Shown here: piece after piece, positions 49,037 to 58,973 of the stretch
Layout of the letters: each line of letters begins with the position of its first letter
Numbering within the stretch: the stretch's first letter is position 1
Assembly: GCF_000967655.1 (NCBI RefSeq)
Contig: NZ_JXYA01000065.1
Location: 1-64,000, forward strand
Origin: Pseudoalteromonas rubra
GTDB taxonomy: Bacteria > Pseudomonadota > Gammaproteobacteria > Enterobacterales > Alteromonadaceae
Length of the DNA stretch: 64,000 nucleotides
Direction: 5' to 3'
The notes under the pieces: model-generated
Database searches by the model: none
Told to the model about the DNA's origin: nothing
Seen by the model: only the letters and a program-made list of their open reading frames with translations
Made by a program: the position numbers and the translations under genes

Positions 49037-51094
49037 ATGGCCCGATTAGTTACCTCTTTGTTTATCTGCGTGATATCGCACACTTCATTGGCACAGGCAG
49101 AAGAGGGGGACGCGCTTTTTGCGATGTCATTTGAGGAGTTACTCGCTCAGGATGTGACCGTGGCAGCGCGTAAGAGTGAAAGCTGGCTGGCTTCTTCGGG
49201 CACGGTATATGTGGTCAGTCGCTCGGAAATTGAGCGTTATGGCTGGCGCGACTTAAAAGAGATCCTCGCCTCTGTTCCCAATATGGACTATTTCTATCAA
49301 TGGGCATGGCTGCCGGGCGGTCAGAGAGGCTTTACCGGGAACATGTCGGGTACTCTGATGCTGATAGACGGCCGAGAAGTACAAAACTTGCTGGCCAACG
49401 AAGCCTTTATTATGAATAACTTTCCGAGTGCCAGAATTGAACGGGTGGAGATCTTACAGGGACCAAATTCTACTTTATATGGCGGTAATGCAACCCAAGG
49501 GGTGATCAATGTGATCACCCGCCTGGATACAGGTGTGAACGAAGTGACGCTATTGGCCGGCGAGGTGGGCACGCGTCACGGCCATGGTTTGTTTCATTAT
49601 CAACAGGGGCAAGTAGAGCTGGCGGTGTCGGCCAGTTATTTTGCAAGCGATCAGGACTATCGTGAAATACGTGAGTTCCTGGTTGATGATCACGCATTCA
49701 GTCGCAACAGCAAAGATCCACTAAGAAACCACAACCCCAATGATTTTCGCAACCGCGAGGAAAACATTACCCTGGACAGCCGCCTGAGCACCCCCTGGTT
49801 TTACTTGGGCAATAATCTTACCCGCACCACAAACGTCAGTGGCATCGAGGCCGTGGCATTTGATTACATTACCGGGGACGACGCTTATCGTGGCTACAGT
49901 AGTTATTATCTCGGCAAAGATGTGCAACCCTCAGCAAATTGGTCGGGTAATATTGAGCTGAGTTATTTTAGGGAATATAAAGAAAAATACCGTCTCAGCG
50001 TGGATAACCCTGAGCAGGCTACCCGCTATGAAGACCTGGCTTTATATACCGAGCGGGAAGATATCGGGCCGTCGGACAGAATACGGCTCAATACCCAGTG
50101 GCACTATCAGGCGGGCTCTGATCAGGACTGGATCATGGGTTACGATGGCTGGCGCACCGAAATCGGCCGCAAAGTTAAATACCGGCAAACTGCTGAGGGG
50201 ATAAAACTTGTGACCCCCGATTCCTGGCCGACCGATAAAGAGCGCTCTGATAAACACGCCGTGTTTGGCCAGTATTCAAAGCTGTGGCGCTTTGCAGAGC
50301 GCACCCTCAAGATTAACGCCGGGCTCAGGTACCATCGTCAGGATTATACCAATGCCAGCTGGTTGCCCCGCATTAGCATGGTCTATCAGCCAAACCCAGA
50401 TCAGGCACTCAAACTGACCTACGGTAAGGCGTTTCGTCCGCCGACGATTTTTGAATTCGACCTGGTCGTTGACGACGAAATTGAATCGCAAACTATGCAG
50501 ATGTATGAGTTCAACTGGAGCAGTAAGTTTCGCTGGCGCGGAGTTGAATTTGCCAATATCTCAGCTTTGTATAGCATGCAGGCGAAGAATTTCTATCAAA
50601 AAGTGCAGGACCCGAATACTCAGATCTGGCGTACTGTGGTGGCGGGCGAGCACCGGGTGTATGGCTGGGAAAACCAGTTACGCTGGCACGCTCAGCGCTG
50701 GCATGGGCAGCTGGCGCTACGTTATATTTCACCGGACAAAACCCAGGTTGCCGGTCAGTCTGTAGTCCTCGATGTATCAAGATACAAGGTCAAACTGGGG
50801 CTTGGTTACACCTTAAATCAGCACTGGCAGATAGCTGCTTTTGTAGATCATTGGGATGAATCCCTGACTGAGGCCAACCGGTTTGAGCAAAGCGGCACTG
50901 AGGTCGTCACCATACCTGCCTGGACGACGGTCAATGCCAACCTGACTTACACACAAGGGAACAGCACTATTGGCCTGTATATCGAGAATTTGTTCGATGA
51001 AACCTATTATCACGGCAACGCCCGGGGTGTGTCTCCCGTTAAGTATATTCAGGCGCCACGGAACTTGCGCCTGAGCTGGTCATATCGATTTTAA
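49037..51094 (+). CDS. TonB-dependent outer-membrane receptor
   Basis: 685 residues from ATG 49037, chosen because a signal peptide follows directly (MARLVTSLFICVISHTSLAQ-A); the frame is open 84 bases further up. Plug domain: VTVAARKSESWLASSGTVYV, RGFTGNMSGTLMLIDGREVQ, SARIERVEILQGPNSTLYGG and GVINVITRL. The barrel ends with a C-terminal aromatic residue (LSWSYRF). It is smaller than siderophore receptors and lacks a carboxypeptidase-like domain; substrate unknown. Convergent with the SDR gene, overlapping it by four bases. Confidence 0.9.
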   Translation: MARLVTSLFICVISHTSLAQAEEGDALFAMSFEELLAQDVTVAARKSESWLASSGTVYVVSRSEIERYGWRDLKEILASVPNMDYFYQWAWLPGGQRGFTGNMSGTLMLIDGREVQNLLANEAFIMNNFPSARIERVEILQGPNSTLYGGNATQGVINVITRLDTGVNEVTLLAGEVGTRHGHGLFHYQQGQVELAVSASYFASDQDYREIREFLVDDHAFSRNSKDPLRNHNPNDFRNREENITLDSRLSTPWFYLGNNLTRTTNVSGIEAVAFDYITGDDAYRGYSSYYLGKDVQPSANWSGNIELSYFREYKEKYRLSVDNPEQATRYEDLALYTEREDIGPSDRIRLNTQWHYQAGSDQDWIMGYDGWRTEIGRKVKYRQTAEGIKLVTPDSWPTDKERSDKHAVFGQYSKLWRFAERTLKINAGLRYHRQDYTNASWLPRISMVYQPNPDQALKLTYGKAFRPPTIFEFDLVVDDEIESQTMQMYEFNWSSKFRWRGVEFANISALYSMQAKNFYQKVQDPNTQIWRTVVAGEHRVYGWENQLRWHAQRWHGQLALRYISPDKTQVAGQSVVLDVSRYKVKLGLGYTLNQHWQIAAFVDHWDESLTEANRFEQSGTEVVTIPAWTTVNANLTYTQGNSTIGLYIENLFDETYYHGNARGVSPVKYIQAPRNLRLSWSYRF

Positions 51095-51861
51095 CGAGTA
51101 ACGAAGCCGCCATTGACAAATAACGTCTGACCGGTGATCCAGCGTGCCTCTTCACTGACCAGAAAGTCGACCATAGGTACGACGTCATCAATATGGCCGA
51201 GGCGATTCAGCACGCTGGCTGAACTCAGATAAGCCACTGACTGGGCATTTTCTTCGCCATGAAAAAAGGCCGTATCTATTGGACCTGGTGCAACGACATT
51301 GACCGTGACGCCACGGCTACCAATTTCCTTTGCCAGCGCGCGGGTAAGGTGTTCCAGCGGTGCTTTGGCACCGGCGTAGGCACCGTACAGACCGGTAAAT
51401 GCCGCCAGCAAAGAGGTGCCCATATTGATAATGCGGCCCTGCTCCTGAATATGCTGCGCTACGTGCTTCATCATTAAAAACGGTGCTTTAGTATTGGTGG
51501 CAAAAAGCTGGTCATACTCTTGCTCCGAGATATCCGCGATGGCTTTTTTCAGCACTTTTCCGGCGTTGTTTATAACAATATCAACGCGGCCAAAGGCTTC
51601 CAGAGTCTGTCGGTACAGGGCCTGAACCTGACTTTCCTGACTCAGATCGCCCTGAACTAATAGTGCTCGTCTGCCAATCTGAGCAATCTCAGCGGCGGTT
51701 TGCTCAGCATCGTTAAGCGACGCATCACTGTGATAATGCACGACAATATTTGCGCCGCGTTTGGCCAGCGAAATAGCAAATGCTCGGCCCATATTTCGGG
51801 CTGCGCCAGTCACAATGGCCACTTTATCAGTTAAGTCTAATTGCGTGCTTGGGGTGGACAT
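51091..51861 (-). CDS. Short-chain dehydrogenase/reductase
   Basis: 256 residues. VAIVTGAARNMGRAFAISLA cofactor site, INNAGKVLKKAI, Ser of INMGTSLLAAFTGLYGAYAG and YAGAK catalytic Tyr-Lys; ends with the FVNGGFVTR motif of the FabG/glucose-dehydrogenase-like group. Divergent from the LysR gene at 51958, which probably controls it. Substrate unknown. Confidence 0.92.
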   Translation of the reverse strand: MSTPSTQLDLTDKVAIVTGAARNMGRAFAISLAKRGANIVVHYHSDASLNDAEQTAAEIAQIGRRALLVQGDLSQESQVQALYRQTLEAFGRVDIVINNAGKVLKKAIADISEQEYDQLFATNTKAPFLMMKHVAQHIQEQGRIINMGTSLLAAFTGLYGAYAGAKAPLEHLTRALAKEIGSRGVTVNVVAPGPIDTAFFHGEENAQSVAYLSSASVLNRLGHIDDVVPMVDFLVSEEARWITGQTLFVNGGFVTR

Positions 51862-51957
51862 AGTATTTACTCCTGTTGGATTAGTTGACGAGAGTAAGCT
51901 TAGTCGCTTGCGTTTAATTCAGGTATGCCATAAATTTTCATTCATTAATTGCAAAAT

Positions 51958-52875
51958 ATGCAAAAAGTAATGAACGCAAATGAACTGACCTTTTTAAAGG
52001 TGATTGAAGCGGGCAGTCTGAAAGGCGCTGCTGAACAACTTAACACCGATCCCTCATCGGTGAGCCGTAAAGTGGCTGCGCTGGAGCGCCATCTGGGTGT
52101 TAAACTGATCAATCGCTCTACGGTGCGATCTCAGGCAACCGAGGCTGGGCTCGTATATTTTCAAGGGCTAAAACACATTGCTGAGCAGCAGGCTGAATTG
52201 GAAAATCGCCTGCGGGGATTGCAGGATAGGCCCAGCGGAACCCTGACGGTAGCTGCGCCAGTTGATTTTGGTACTCAGTTTGTTGTACCTGTACTGAACA
52301 AGATGCGGGCCGCTTATGCTGACCTGAACGTCGAGTTGTTACTGGGAAGTCATTTTGAAGATCTGACTGCCAATGGCATTGATGTGGCAGTGCGTGTTGG
52401 CATGCTGCCGGATTCAGGGCTGATCTGCAGAGGGTTGGGCACTGCTGAGCGTGTACTGGTTGCCAGCCCGGGTTATCTGGAGCAGATTGATGGGGTAACG
52501 GATCCATCCGGGCTGAGTCGGTGCCAGTTTATATTCTATTCGCGCGCTCAGGCTAACAGTCAGGTCAGTATAAAAAAAGGTGACACAACATCACGAGTCA
52601 AACTGTCAGGGGGCTTTACAGTTAACAGCGTGTCTGCAGTTCGACAGCTGGTTTTGGCCGGTAAAGGGGTGCACCTTGGCCCGCGTTGGGCCTTTGAAGA
52701 AGCGCTGAATATAGGTGAGCTGGTGGCTCTGCTACCTGACTATCAGCTGGAAGGATTTCCTATCCATGCCTTGTACCGATCCGGAGGGTATGTGCCTGCT
52801 AAGATCCGCTGTTTCATAGATATGATAAGCCAGCATTGCAAGCACAGCTTTGATTCCAGAGCAGGTGCGCGATGA
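51958..52875 (+). CDS. LysR-family transcriptional regulator
   Basis: 305 residues from ATG 51958; ATG 51970 (MNANELTFLKVIEAGSLKGA) is equally possible. HTH at residues 10-35 (GSLKGAAEQLNTDPSSVSRK), effector-binding domain with PSGTLTVAAPVDFGTQFVVP. Divergent from the SDR gene at 51091. Of the LTTR subgroup that resembles CrgA/DsdC-like with small aromatic or aldehyde inducers; no ligand can be assigned. Confidence 0.9.
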   Translation: MQKVMNANELTFLKVIEAGSLKGAAEQLNTDPSSVSRKVAALERHLGVKLINRSTVRSQATEAGLVYFQGLKHIAEQQAELENRLRGLQDRPSGTLTVAAPVDFGTQFVVPVLNKMRAAYADLNVELLLGSHFEDLTANGIDVAVRVGMLPDSGLICRGLGTAERVLVASPGYLEQIDGVTDPSGLSRCQFIFYSRAQANSQVSIKKGDTTSRVKLSGGFTVNSVSAVRQLVLAGKGVHLGPRWAFEEALNIGELVALLPDYQLEGFPIHALYRSGGYVPAKIRCFIDMISQHCKHSFDSRAGAR

Positions 52876-52946
52876 TATGCTCACCTGAGCTGTTTTCAGT
52901 CTTCACGAGTTCTGACCGCTATGGCTTAATAATATATCTTGGGTGA

Positions 52947-53882
52947 CTATATTAAGGCGTTGAGCAAGCTGTTCCCTTGTGTCAGCGGATCGACGGGATT
53001 ATCGCCATATTGTTGTTTCAAAAAGTTGATAAAAACGCGCGACTTTTCTGGAATATACTTATTCTCTGGGTAAATAACATGCACATTTAATGGTTGTTTA
53101 ATTGCGCCTTTCATTAGCTGAATCAGTGTACCTTCTGCCAGCTCCTGCTCGACCAAAAATTTAGGGATCAATGCAACCCCGGCGCCAGACTTGACCAGGG
53201 TTTTTAAGATGTTCGGGCTGTTGACTGAAATTGGTGCGGACGTAAACAGGGCATCCCACTGCTCGGTATCTTTGTCATCTACCCAGTCGTTAATAGGCAT
53301 TTTCTTGTCGATGAGCCAGACATGAGTATTGAGATCTCTGACGCACTCGGGTTGACCGTGTTGTTTTATGTACTCAGGTGTCGCGCACAACACCATCGGA
53401 AACTGACATATTTGCGTTGCTACAAAGTCCTGAACTTCGGTGGAGCCTACGCGGATTGCCAGATCGAAACTCTCTTCGACCAAATCGACTTTGCGATTAT
53501 TCAGCTCTAAATCCAGCTGGATATCAGGATATAAAGACATAAACTGAGGTAATTTGGGTGCCAGTACTTGCTCTCCGAAAGTCACCGAGGTGGTGATCCT
53601 GAGCAAGCCTGAACATTTGGTACTTTCTTCACTGACCTGATCCACCAGTGAGGTATATTCGTTCAATACGTGGACGATACCATGATAAAAGTGTCGCCCT
53701 GCCCGGGTCATAGAAACCTTTCTGGTTGAGCGGTTAAATATCTTGGTGGCATGTTGATTCTCAACCGCATTGACGTATTTACTGACAACAGACTTCGAAA
53801 TACCCAGTCGCAGGGCTGCTGCCGTAAATGAGCCGGTTTCAGCCACCGCGATAACTGCTCTAAAGCCTTCTATAGTGTCCAC
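52947..53882 (-). CDS. LysR-family regulator divergent from oxidative operon
   Basis: 311 residues. HTH in AETGSFTAAALRLGISKSVV and SKYVNAVENQHATKIFNRST; effector domain from SGLLRITTSVTFGEQVLAPK. 123 bp separate its start from the first gene of the operon at 54006, and both are transcribed away from this gap, so it is the likely regulator of that operon. Inducer unknown, probably the pathway substrate or intermediate. Confidence 0.9.
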   Translation of the reverse strand: MDTIEGFRAVIAVAETGSFTAAALRLGISKSVVSKYVNAVENQHATKIFNRSTRKVSMTRAGRHFYHGIVHVLNEYTSLVDQVSEESTKCSGLLRITTSVTFGEQVLAPKLPQFMSLYPDIQLDLELNNRKVDLVEESFDLAIRVGSTEVQDFVATQICQFPMVLCATPEYIKQHGQPECVRDLNTHVWLIDKKMPINDWVDDKDTEQWDALFTSAPISVNSPNILKTLVKSGAGVALIPKFLVEQELAEGTLIQLMKGAIKQPLNVHVIYPENKYIPEKSRVFINFLKQQYGDNPVDPLTQGNSLLNALI

Positions 53883-54005
53883 AAGTTAGGTCCTTTTGTT
53901 TTCATTTTGTGTGATCAGTGTTTTCGTTTTGTATGTTTATTCTATGAAAATTTTAATGTCTAATGCTCCGCATGTCACCAATATAGGGAGCACTAGGTTG
54001 CTATC

Positions 54006-54611
54006 ATGAGTAATATTCAGCTGTACTATCACCCGATGTCAGGGCACAGTCACAAGGTTCTCACTCTTGCATCAATGTTAGGGTTAGACATAGAGACTTT
54101 GACCATTGACTTAAAATCTAAAGCACATTTGTCTGAATCATTTTTGCGTCTTAACCCGGCCGGCAAGATACCTGTGCTGGTCGATGCAGGCAAAACGATC
54201 ACCGACTCCCACGCTATCTTGTTTTACCTTGCTCAACAATACGACCAACAGCGAATCTGGTACCCAGATGATCTGCCAACCCAGGTAGAGATCCAGCGCT
54301 GGTTTGCGCTCTCTGCGGGCGAATTGTGTACGGGTCCCGTCGCGTTAAGAGGGATCCGGATACTAGGTAAACCAGGCAATGAAGAACAAGCTAAGCAGCT
54401 GACTATTAAGTTGTTTTCTCTTATGAGTAAACAGCTGGAGCAGCAGCCATGGCTGGCAGGCTCACACGCCACCCTTGCGGATATTGCGCTATACAGCTAC
54501 ATCGCTTTGGTTATCAAACTCGAGCCTAGCCTGAGCGATTTTCCGCGCGTCCTTGATTGGGCTACACGTTTCGAGCAGCTGCCCGGCTATCGCACATTAC
54601 CAGAAAAATAA
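54006..54611 (+). CDS. Glutathione S-transferase, first gene of the oxidative operon
   Basis: 201 residues. N-terminal thioredoxin fold with YYHPMSGHSHKVLTLASML (Ser-containing loop), NPAGKIPVLVDAG (cis-Pro), DSHAILFYLAQQ; C-terminal helices with LADIALYSYIALV. ATGAGTAAT start; 28 bp before the di-haem gene. In this operon a GST could conjugate or dehalogenate/isomerise an electrophilic intermediate. Substrate unknown. Confidence 0.88.
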   Translation: MSNIQLYYHPMSGHSHKVLTLASMLGLDIETLTIDLKSKAHLSESFLRLNPAGKIPVLVDAGKTITDSHAILFYLAQQYDQQRIWYPDDLPTQVEIQRWFALSAGELCTGPVALRGIRILGKPGNEEQAKQLTIKLFSLMSKQLEQQPWLAGSHATLADIALYSYIALVIKLEPSLSDFPRVLDWATRFEQLPGYRTLPEK

Positions 54612-54639
54612 ACCCACATTGTATGTAATTGGAGGGGCC

Positions 54640-56094
54640 ATGAACAGCTACATACGCACAAAAAATAGAGTAAATACACTAATTGACCGTCGCCTGTTGA
54701 TGGCCGTGCCATTGGTTTTGTCTGGTGTGATAAGTGCATCAGTAGAGGCCGCTTGTCCGGCGGATTATCCGGAAGAAGGGGCGATTAAAAAGCATATTGA
54801 ACATGATGATATTGCAAATGGAAAGGCAACGTTAAAGCAGATCCATAAAATGGGTCGCGATCTTTTCGTTGCCAAGTTTAATAAATGTGATGGTCAGGGT
54901 CGTCCGGCAACGACGGGTGGAGGCGTGAAACGCGCGCCGGATCAGCCTGCTTTTATTCGTACCTCATCACCTGAAACGAATTCCTGTGCCGGGTGTCACT
55001 CTCAGCCGGTCATAGGTGGATCAGGCGAGTTTGTGGTCAACGCTTTCATTCTGGCGCAGCGTTTAGACCCGGTTACAGAGTCCGTGTCTAATCAGTTTAG
55101 TAACGAAAGGAACACGCCGGGCATGCATGGTGCGGGTGCCATTGAAATGGTGGCCCGTGAAATGACCTATGATCTGCGCGCTCAAGCCGAAGCCCTGCCT
55201 GACGGGGAACACACATTAGTTTCAAAAGGAGTGTCCTTTGATATCCGCAAGGAAGGCGGATTGGTGGTGGAAAGTGAAGGCATTAATACGGATTTGATGG
55301 TCCGCCCATTTAACCAGTCGGGCAACATTGCCACTTTGCGCCACTTTACCGTCGATGCAATGAACCATCACCACGGCATGCAAGCAGAAGAGCGCTTTGA
55401 TTTAAACCCGGGCAAAGGGTTCGATAAAGATCACGATGAAGATGGTGTGGAAAGAGAGCTATCGGTCGGTGACATCACGGCATTATCGGTATATCAGGCC
55501 AGCTTACCTGTGCCGGTTCAGGTGATGCCGCGCGCCCGTGCTGAGCGCAAAGCCGTGCGCCTTGGTAAGCGCAAGTTTAACGAGATTGGCTGTAACAGCT
55601 GCCACGTACCGGCACTTAAGTTGGATACGCCCGTGTTCTCTGAACCCAGCCCGCTCAATGCGTCTCATACTTTCCGTGATACCAGTCGCTCAGTGCGCTG
55701 GGATATGACCAAGCAAGGTCCTAAGCCTCGGTTGAAGAAAAACCCAGATGGCAGTGCCACTGTATGGGCCTACACCGACCTGAAGCGCCACAATTTATGT
55801 GATCCGGTGGAGCGTGAAGATGCCATTCGCTTTTTCTGTAATGAGACACTCGATCAGGCTCGCCCGTCTCAGGATGGCCGCCCGGGGAGTGAGTTCTTTA
55901 TTACCAGAAAGCTATGGGATGTGGGCAGTTCAGCGCCTTATGGTCACCGGGGTGATATTACGACCATTACTGAGGCCATTTTGTACCACGGTGGTGAAGC
56001 ACGTCAAAGCCGTGACCACTTTTCGCTGTTACCGCTTTCTGAGCAGAAGAGCGTTATTAAATTTTTGAAATCACTACAAGTTGTAGAAAAATAA
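54640..56094 (+). CDS. Di-haem cytochrome c oxidoreductase (DHOR/peroxidase-like)
   Basis: 484 residues from ATG 54640 (GGAGGGGCC upstream); an open frame from 54553 overlaps the GST gene. Signal peptide with VISASVEA. Two c-type haem sites: CAGCH at about residue 116 and CNSCH at about residue 318, the second in the motif FNEIGCNSCHVPAL of di-haem oxidoreductases (PF06537-like). A histidine-rich stretch MNHHHGMQAEE (about 245) may provide further ligands. Periplasmic electron transfer or peroxidase-type chemistry. Second gene of the six-gene operon. Confidence 0.85.
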   Translation: MNSYIRTKNRVNTLIDRRLLMAVPLVLSGVISASVEAACPADYPEEGAIKKHIEHDDIANGKATLKQIHKMGRDLFVAKFNKCDGQGRPATTGGGVKRAPDQPAFIRTSSPETNSCAGCHSQPVIGGSGEFVVNAFILAQRLDPVTESVSNQFSNERNTPGMHGAGAIEMVAREMTYDLRAQAEALPDGEHTLVSKGVSFDIRKEGGLVVESEGINTDLMVRPFNQSGNIATLRHFTVDAMNHHHGMQAEERFDLNPGKGFDKDHDEDGVERELSVGDITALSVYQASLPVPVQVMPRARAERKAVRLGKRKFNEIGCNSCHVPALKLDTPVFSEPSPLNASHTFRDTSRSVRWDMTKQGPKPRLKKNPDGSATVWAYTDLKRHNLCDPVEREDAIRFFCNETLDQARPSQDGRPGSEFFITRKLWDVGSSAPYGHRGDITTITEAILYHGGEARQSRDHFSLLPLSEQKSVIKFLKSLQVVEK

Positions 56095-56112
56095 GATACC
56101 TAAGGAATGAGC

Positions 56113-57258
56113 ATGTCTGAGAGTAAATTAGTTTCACTGGTAAAGCGCGATGATATTCCATCTATTCGCACTATCGAGGTTAACGGTGTTGAGCACTGGT
56201 TAGGCCACGTTAAAGACTTCACCAAACATGAAGGGCTGACCGAGTTTTTGCCAAAGGATAACCGCATTTCGATGGCCTGGGTCAGACTGGAAGCTGGTGA
56301 GCAGTTGGATGAGCATATCCACCCTGTGGAATCAATGATCTTAATTTGTGAAGGCGGTGCGTCTACACTTGGTGATGTAGAAACAGACATGGGCGCGGGG
56401 GATGCACTGCTGGTTCCACCTGGTCGCCCTCATGGGTTCATCGGCGCAGAGCCCACGGGTTTTTGGGGCTTGTCATTACAATTCGATTCCCGTGGATTAT
56501 ATGAAGACATCGCCGACCCCTGGGCGACGTTCCACGAGGACGAAAACTACGAATTAAAACACGCCGATACCATAGTCGATAAACTGTTCCAGAAGAACGA
56601 AATTTTCAAAGATCGTTTCGATAAACATCGTTTGTTTGCGCTGGTAAATAAAGGGCTGCTAACAGACTCAGAGACAAGAAATCGTTTCCTGGATTGTTTT
56701 CAGGTGTGGTCAAATCACTTCCAGAAAATGGTGTTCAACCGTTATCTGACCAGTGCTGATGGGGCACACCTGGAGCTGGCCTGGGACCATCTGATCGAAG
56801 AGTTTGGCCACAATATGGACTTGGCTGCCAGCCGGGATTCAAGTGCGCGCATTTTTGACCCGGTTCTTGAAGCGACCAGCAGCTGGTTCTGCAGTATTTT
56901 AAACCGCTTGTCTGATATGCAAAAGTTGGTATTGATCCACCTGGTGGTTGAAGCCTCAGCCACTGTATTCTACAAGCATGTTGCGCCTGTGATGTCACAA
57001 ACACAGCACGCTCGCCATTTCCATGAGCATGATGATGGCGACCACGAGCACGTCAAAATGGGCTATGACTTTGTGCGTCGCCAGACACCCAGCCTGCATG
57101 AGGCAGAAGGTTTGCTTGAAATTCAGGAGCAGGGTTGGTCCATGCTGATGTCGGTGATGAGCCGGATCGCCGACTTAGTGGTGTATGGCTCAGAGCGACA
57201 ATCAAACAGCAATGCAGCGCAGGCAACTAAGCAACCGGCAGCTGAGCTTGAATCATGA
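56113..57258 (+). CDS. Cupin fused to haem-oxygenase-like (HDO-type) protein
   Basis: 381 residues from ATG 56113 (AAGGAATGAGC upstream; ATG 56107 is too close to the AAGGA). Residues 45-125 form a cupin (LDEHIHPVESMILICEGG as metal-binding HxH; VPPGRPHGFIG as second motif). Residues 150-360 look like the haem-oxygenase-like domain of diiron oxidases/oxygenases: helices AWDHLIEEFGHNMDL, EATSSWFCSILNRL, VVEASATVFYKHVAP. This is a domain order I do not recall from characterised enzymes; a His-rich linker (HARHFHEHDDGDHEH) follows. Start of Rieske gene overlaps its stop (ATGA). Confidence 0.7.
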   Translation: MSESKLVSLVKRDDIPSIRTIEVNGVEHWLGHVKDFTKHEGLTEFLPKDNRISMAWVRLEAGEQLDEHIHPVESMILICEGGASTLGDVETDMGAGDALLVPPGRPHGFIGAEPTGFWGLSLQFDSRGLYEDIADPWATFHEDENYELKHADTIVDKLFQKNEIFKDRFDKHRLFALVNKGLLTDSETRNRFLDCFQVWSNHFQKMVFNRYLTSADGAHLELAWDHLIEEFGHNMDLAASRDSSARIFDPVLEATSSWFCSILNRLSDMQKLVLIHLVVEASATVFYKHVAPVMSQTQHARHFHEHDDGDHEHVKMGYDFVRRQTPSLHEAEGLLEIQEQGWSMLMSVMSRIADLVVYGSERQSNSNAAQATKQPAAELES

Positions 57259-58463
57259 GTGAGTTCCACGGATGGCCTGACGCGGGTGTGCGCAGGCTTC
57301 CCCAGCACATTTATACCGACAGGGATAACTTTCAGCGGGAGCTGGATAAGATATTTTTCGCCAATTCCTGGAACTATGTGGCGTTAAGCTGTGAGGTGCC
57401 CGAGCCTGGCGATTATATCCTGAGCTCGGTAGGCAATGTCGGTGTGATTGTGTCCAGAGACCGAAAAGGGGCTATTCGCGTTTTTGTTAATCGCTGTACT
57501 CATCGTGGCGCGCGGTTATGTGAGAAGCGTAAAGGTAACAACAAGCTGTTTACCTGCCCATATCACGAATGGCGTTTCAATCTGGAGGGCCGCCTGGTAG
57601 GCGTACCTTTGAGCCAGGGAGTGAAGGGAAAAGGGGGAATGTCGGCGCAGTTTGACCCGCAAAATCATGGTTTGAAACAGCTAAATGTATGTGAGCGCCA
57701 CGGTGTGGTGTTTGCTAGCTTTAGTAACGACATGGTGCCGCTTGAGACCTATCTGGGTCCCAAAGTTCTGCGTTACTTTGACCGAGTCTGTGATGGCCGT
57801 CCCTTAAAGGTGATTGGCAAGCACAAGCACGTTGTTGCCGGCAACTGGAAGCTGCAGATTGAAAATGTGAAAGACACCGTACATGCGGCTATTTTGCACT
57901 CATTTTTCACCCTGTTTGGGATCTGGCGGTCGGATCAGGAGACTGAGATTGTGGTTGAGGACAAGGGCATGCACAGTGTGCTGGCTTCTACTGCCACATT
58001 CAGTAAGCAGCAGACTCACTCAGAAGAAGTTGATTCGGAGTTTTCATTACTAGATCCGAGTTTGATAGCCCATGAGGCCGAGTTTTCTCATGCGACTGGT
58101 GCAGTCATGACTATCTGGCCAAATCTGATTTTTCTGCAACAGTTGAACTGTTTGGTCATGCGTCATGTGGAGCCGGTTAGCCAGGATAAATGTGTAAAAA
58201 CCTGGACTTTCTTTGCGTATGAAGACGAAGACCCAGCACTGACTGCACGACGTGTTAAACAGGCCAATTTACTGGGAGCGTCGGGCCTGGTCACCATAGA
58301 TGACAATGAAATTTTGGCTTCCTGTCAAGTGGGTTTACAGCAGCAATCTCAGTTTGAATGCGCCATTGAATACGGAGAAGGCACGTCAGATTGCGATCAT
58401 ATGGTGTCGGAATCAGCGATCCGTGGGTTCTATAACTACTATCGTCAGGTGATGGAGCTGTGA
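57255..58463 (+). CDS. Rieske non-haem iron oxygenase, alpha subunit
   Basis: 402 residues. Rieske [2Fe-2S] site CTHRGARLC with CPYHEWRF (CxH-17-CxxH type), and the mononuclear iron site NVKDTVHAAILH (two His plus a later Asp, e.g. in TIDDNEIL). Closest in type to the ring-hydroxylating oxygenases such as anthranilate or salicylate dioxygenase alpha subunits. The ferredoxin and reductase are not in the operon. Hydroxylates an aromatic or heteroaromatic substrate. Overlaps both neighbours by four bases. Confidence 0.92.
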   Translation: MSEFHGWPDAGVRRLPQHIYTDRDNFQRELDKIFFANSWNYVALSCEVPEPGDYILSSVGNVGVIVSRDRKGAIRVFVNRCTHRGARLCEKRKGNNKLFTCPYHEWRFNLEGRLVGVPLSQGVKGKGGMSAQFDPQNHGLKQLNVCERHGVVFASFSNDMVPLETYLGPKVLRYFDRVCDGRPLKVIGKHKHVVAGNWKLQIENVKDTVHAAILHSFFTLFGIWRSDQETEIVVEDKGMHSVLASTATFSKQQTHSEEVDSEFSLLDPSLIAHEAEFSHATGAVMTIWPNLIFLQQLNCLVMRHVEPVSQDKCVKTWTFFAYEDEDPALTARRVKQANLLGASGLVTIDDNEILASCQVGLQQQSQFECAIEYGEGTSDCDHMVSESAIRGFYNYYRQVMEL

Positions 58464-58954
58464 GCATGGAAGAAATGTTGAAAACCCTGTTGCTGGAGCG
58501 CTCTGTTCGCGAATTTTACCAGCGCTATCACGCCCAGCTCGACCAGCAAATGTTGACCCAGTGGCCAGATTTCTTTACTGAAGATGCCAGTTACTTAGTG
58601 ACCAATCGAGCCAACTTTGAGGAGGGTATGCTGGTTTACAACGTGTTTTGTGAAGGCAAAAAAATGTTGATAGACAGAGCCCTGGGCCTGCAAAAAGCCG
58701 TTTGGTTCCGTGACCGATTGCAACGCCGGTTTGCGGGCAGCATAGAGATCACGCACCAAAGTGAACATGCACTGGAAGTGGTGAGCAGCTTTATGGTCAC
58801 TGAATCCCGACAGGGAGAGCCTTCCACTTTGTTGCTGACCAGCGAAAGTCAGGACAGCCTGAGTATCGCACCAGACGGTACGCTGCAATTTTCAAAGCGG
58901 CTTTGCATCATAGACGCGGAAGTATTACCTGATTCGATAATTTACCCAATCTAA
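58460..58954 (+). CDS. Rieske oxygenase beta subunit
   Basis: 164 residues from GTG 58460, overlapping the alpha stop (GTGA); ATG 58466 is possible. It has the SnoaL-like fold of beta subunits: LLERSVREFYQRYHAQLDQQ, WPDFFTEDASYLV, RDRLQRRFAGSIEITHQSEH. Structural subunit of the alpha3beta3 oxygenase. Present in the order alpha-beta, as in class IA/IB dioxygenases. Confidence 0.88.
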   Translation: MSMEEMLKTLLLERSVREFYQRYHAQLDQQMLTQWPDFFTEDASYLVTNRANFEEGMLVYNVFCEGKKMLIDRALGLQKAVWFRDRLQRRFAGSIEITHQSEHALEVVSSFMVTESRQGEPSTLLLTSESQDSLSIAPDGTLQFSKRLCIIDAEVLPDSIIYPI

Positions 58955-58973
58955 CCGAGTGGGAGACGATGTG

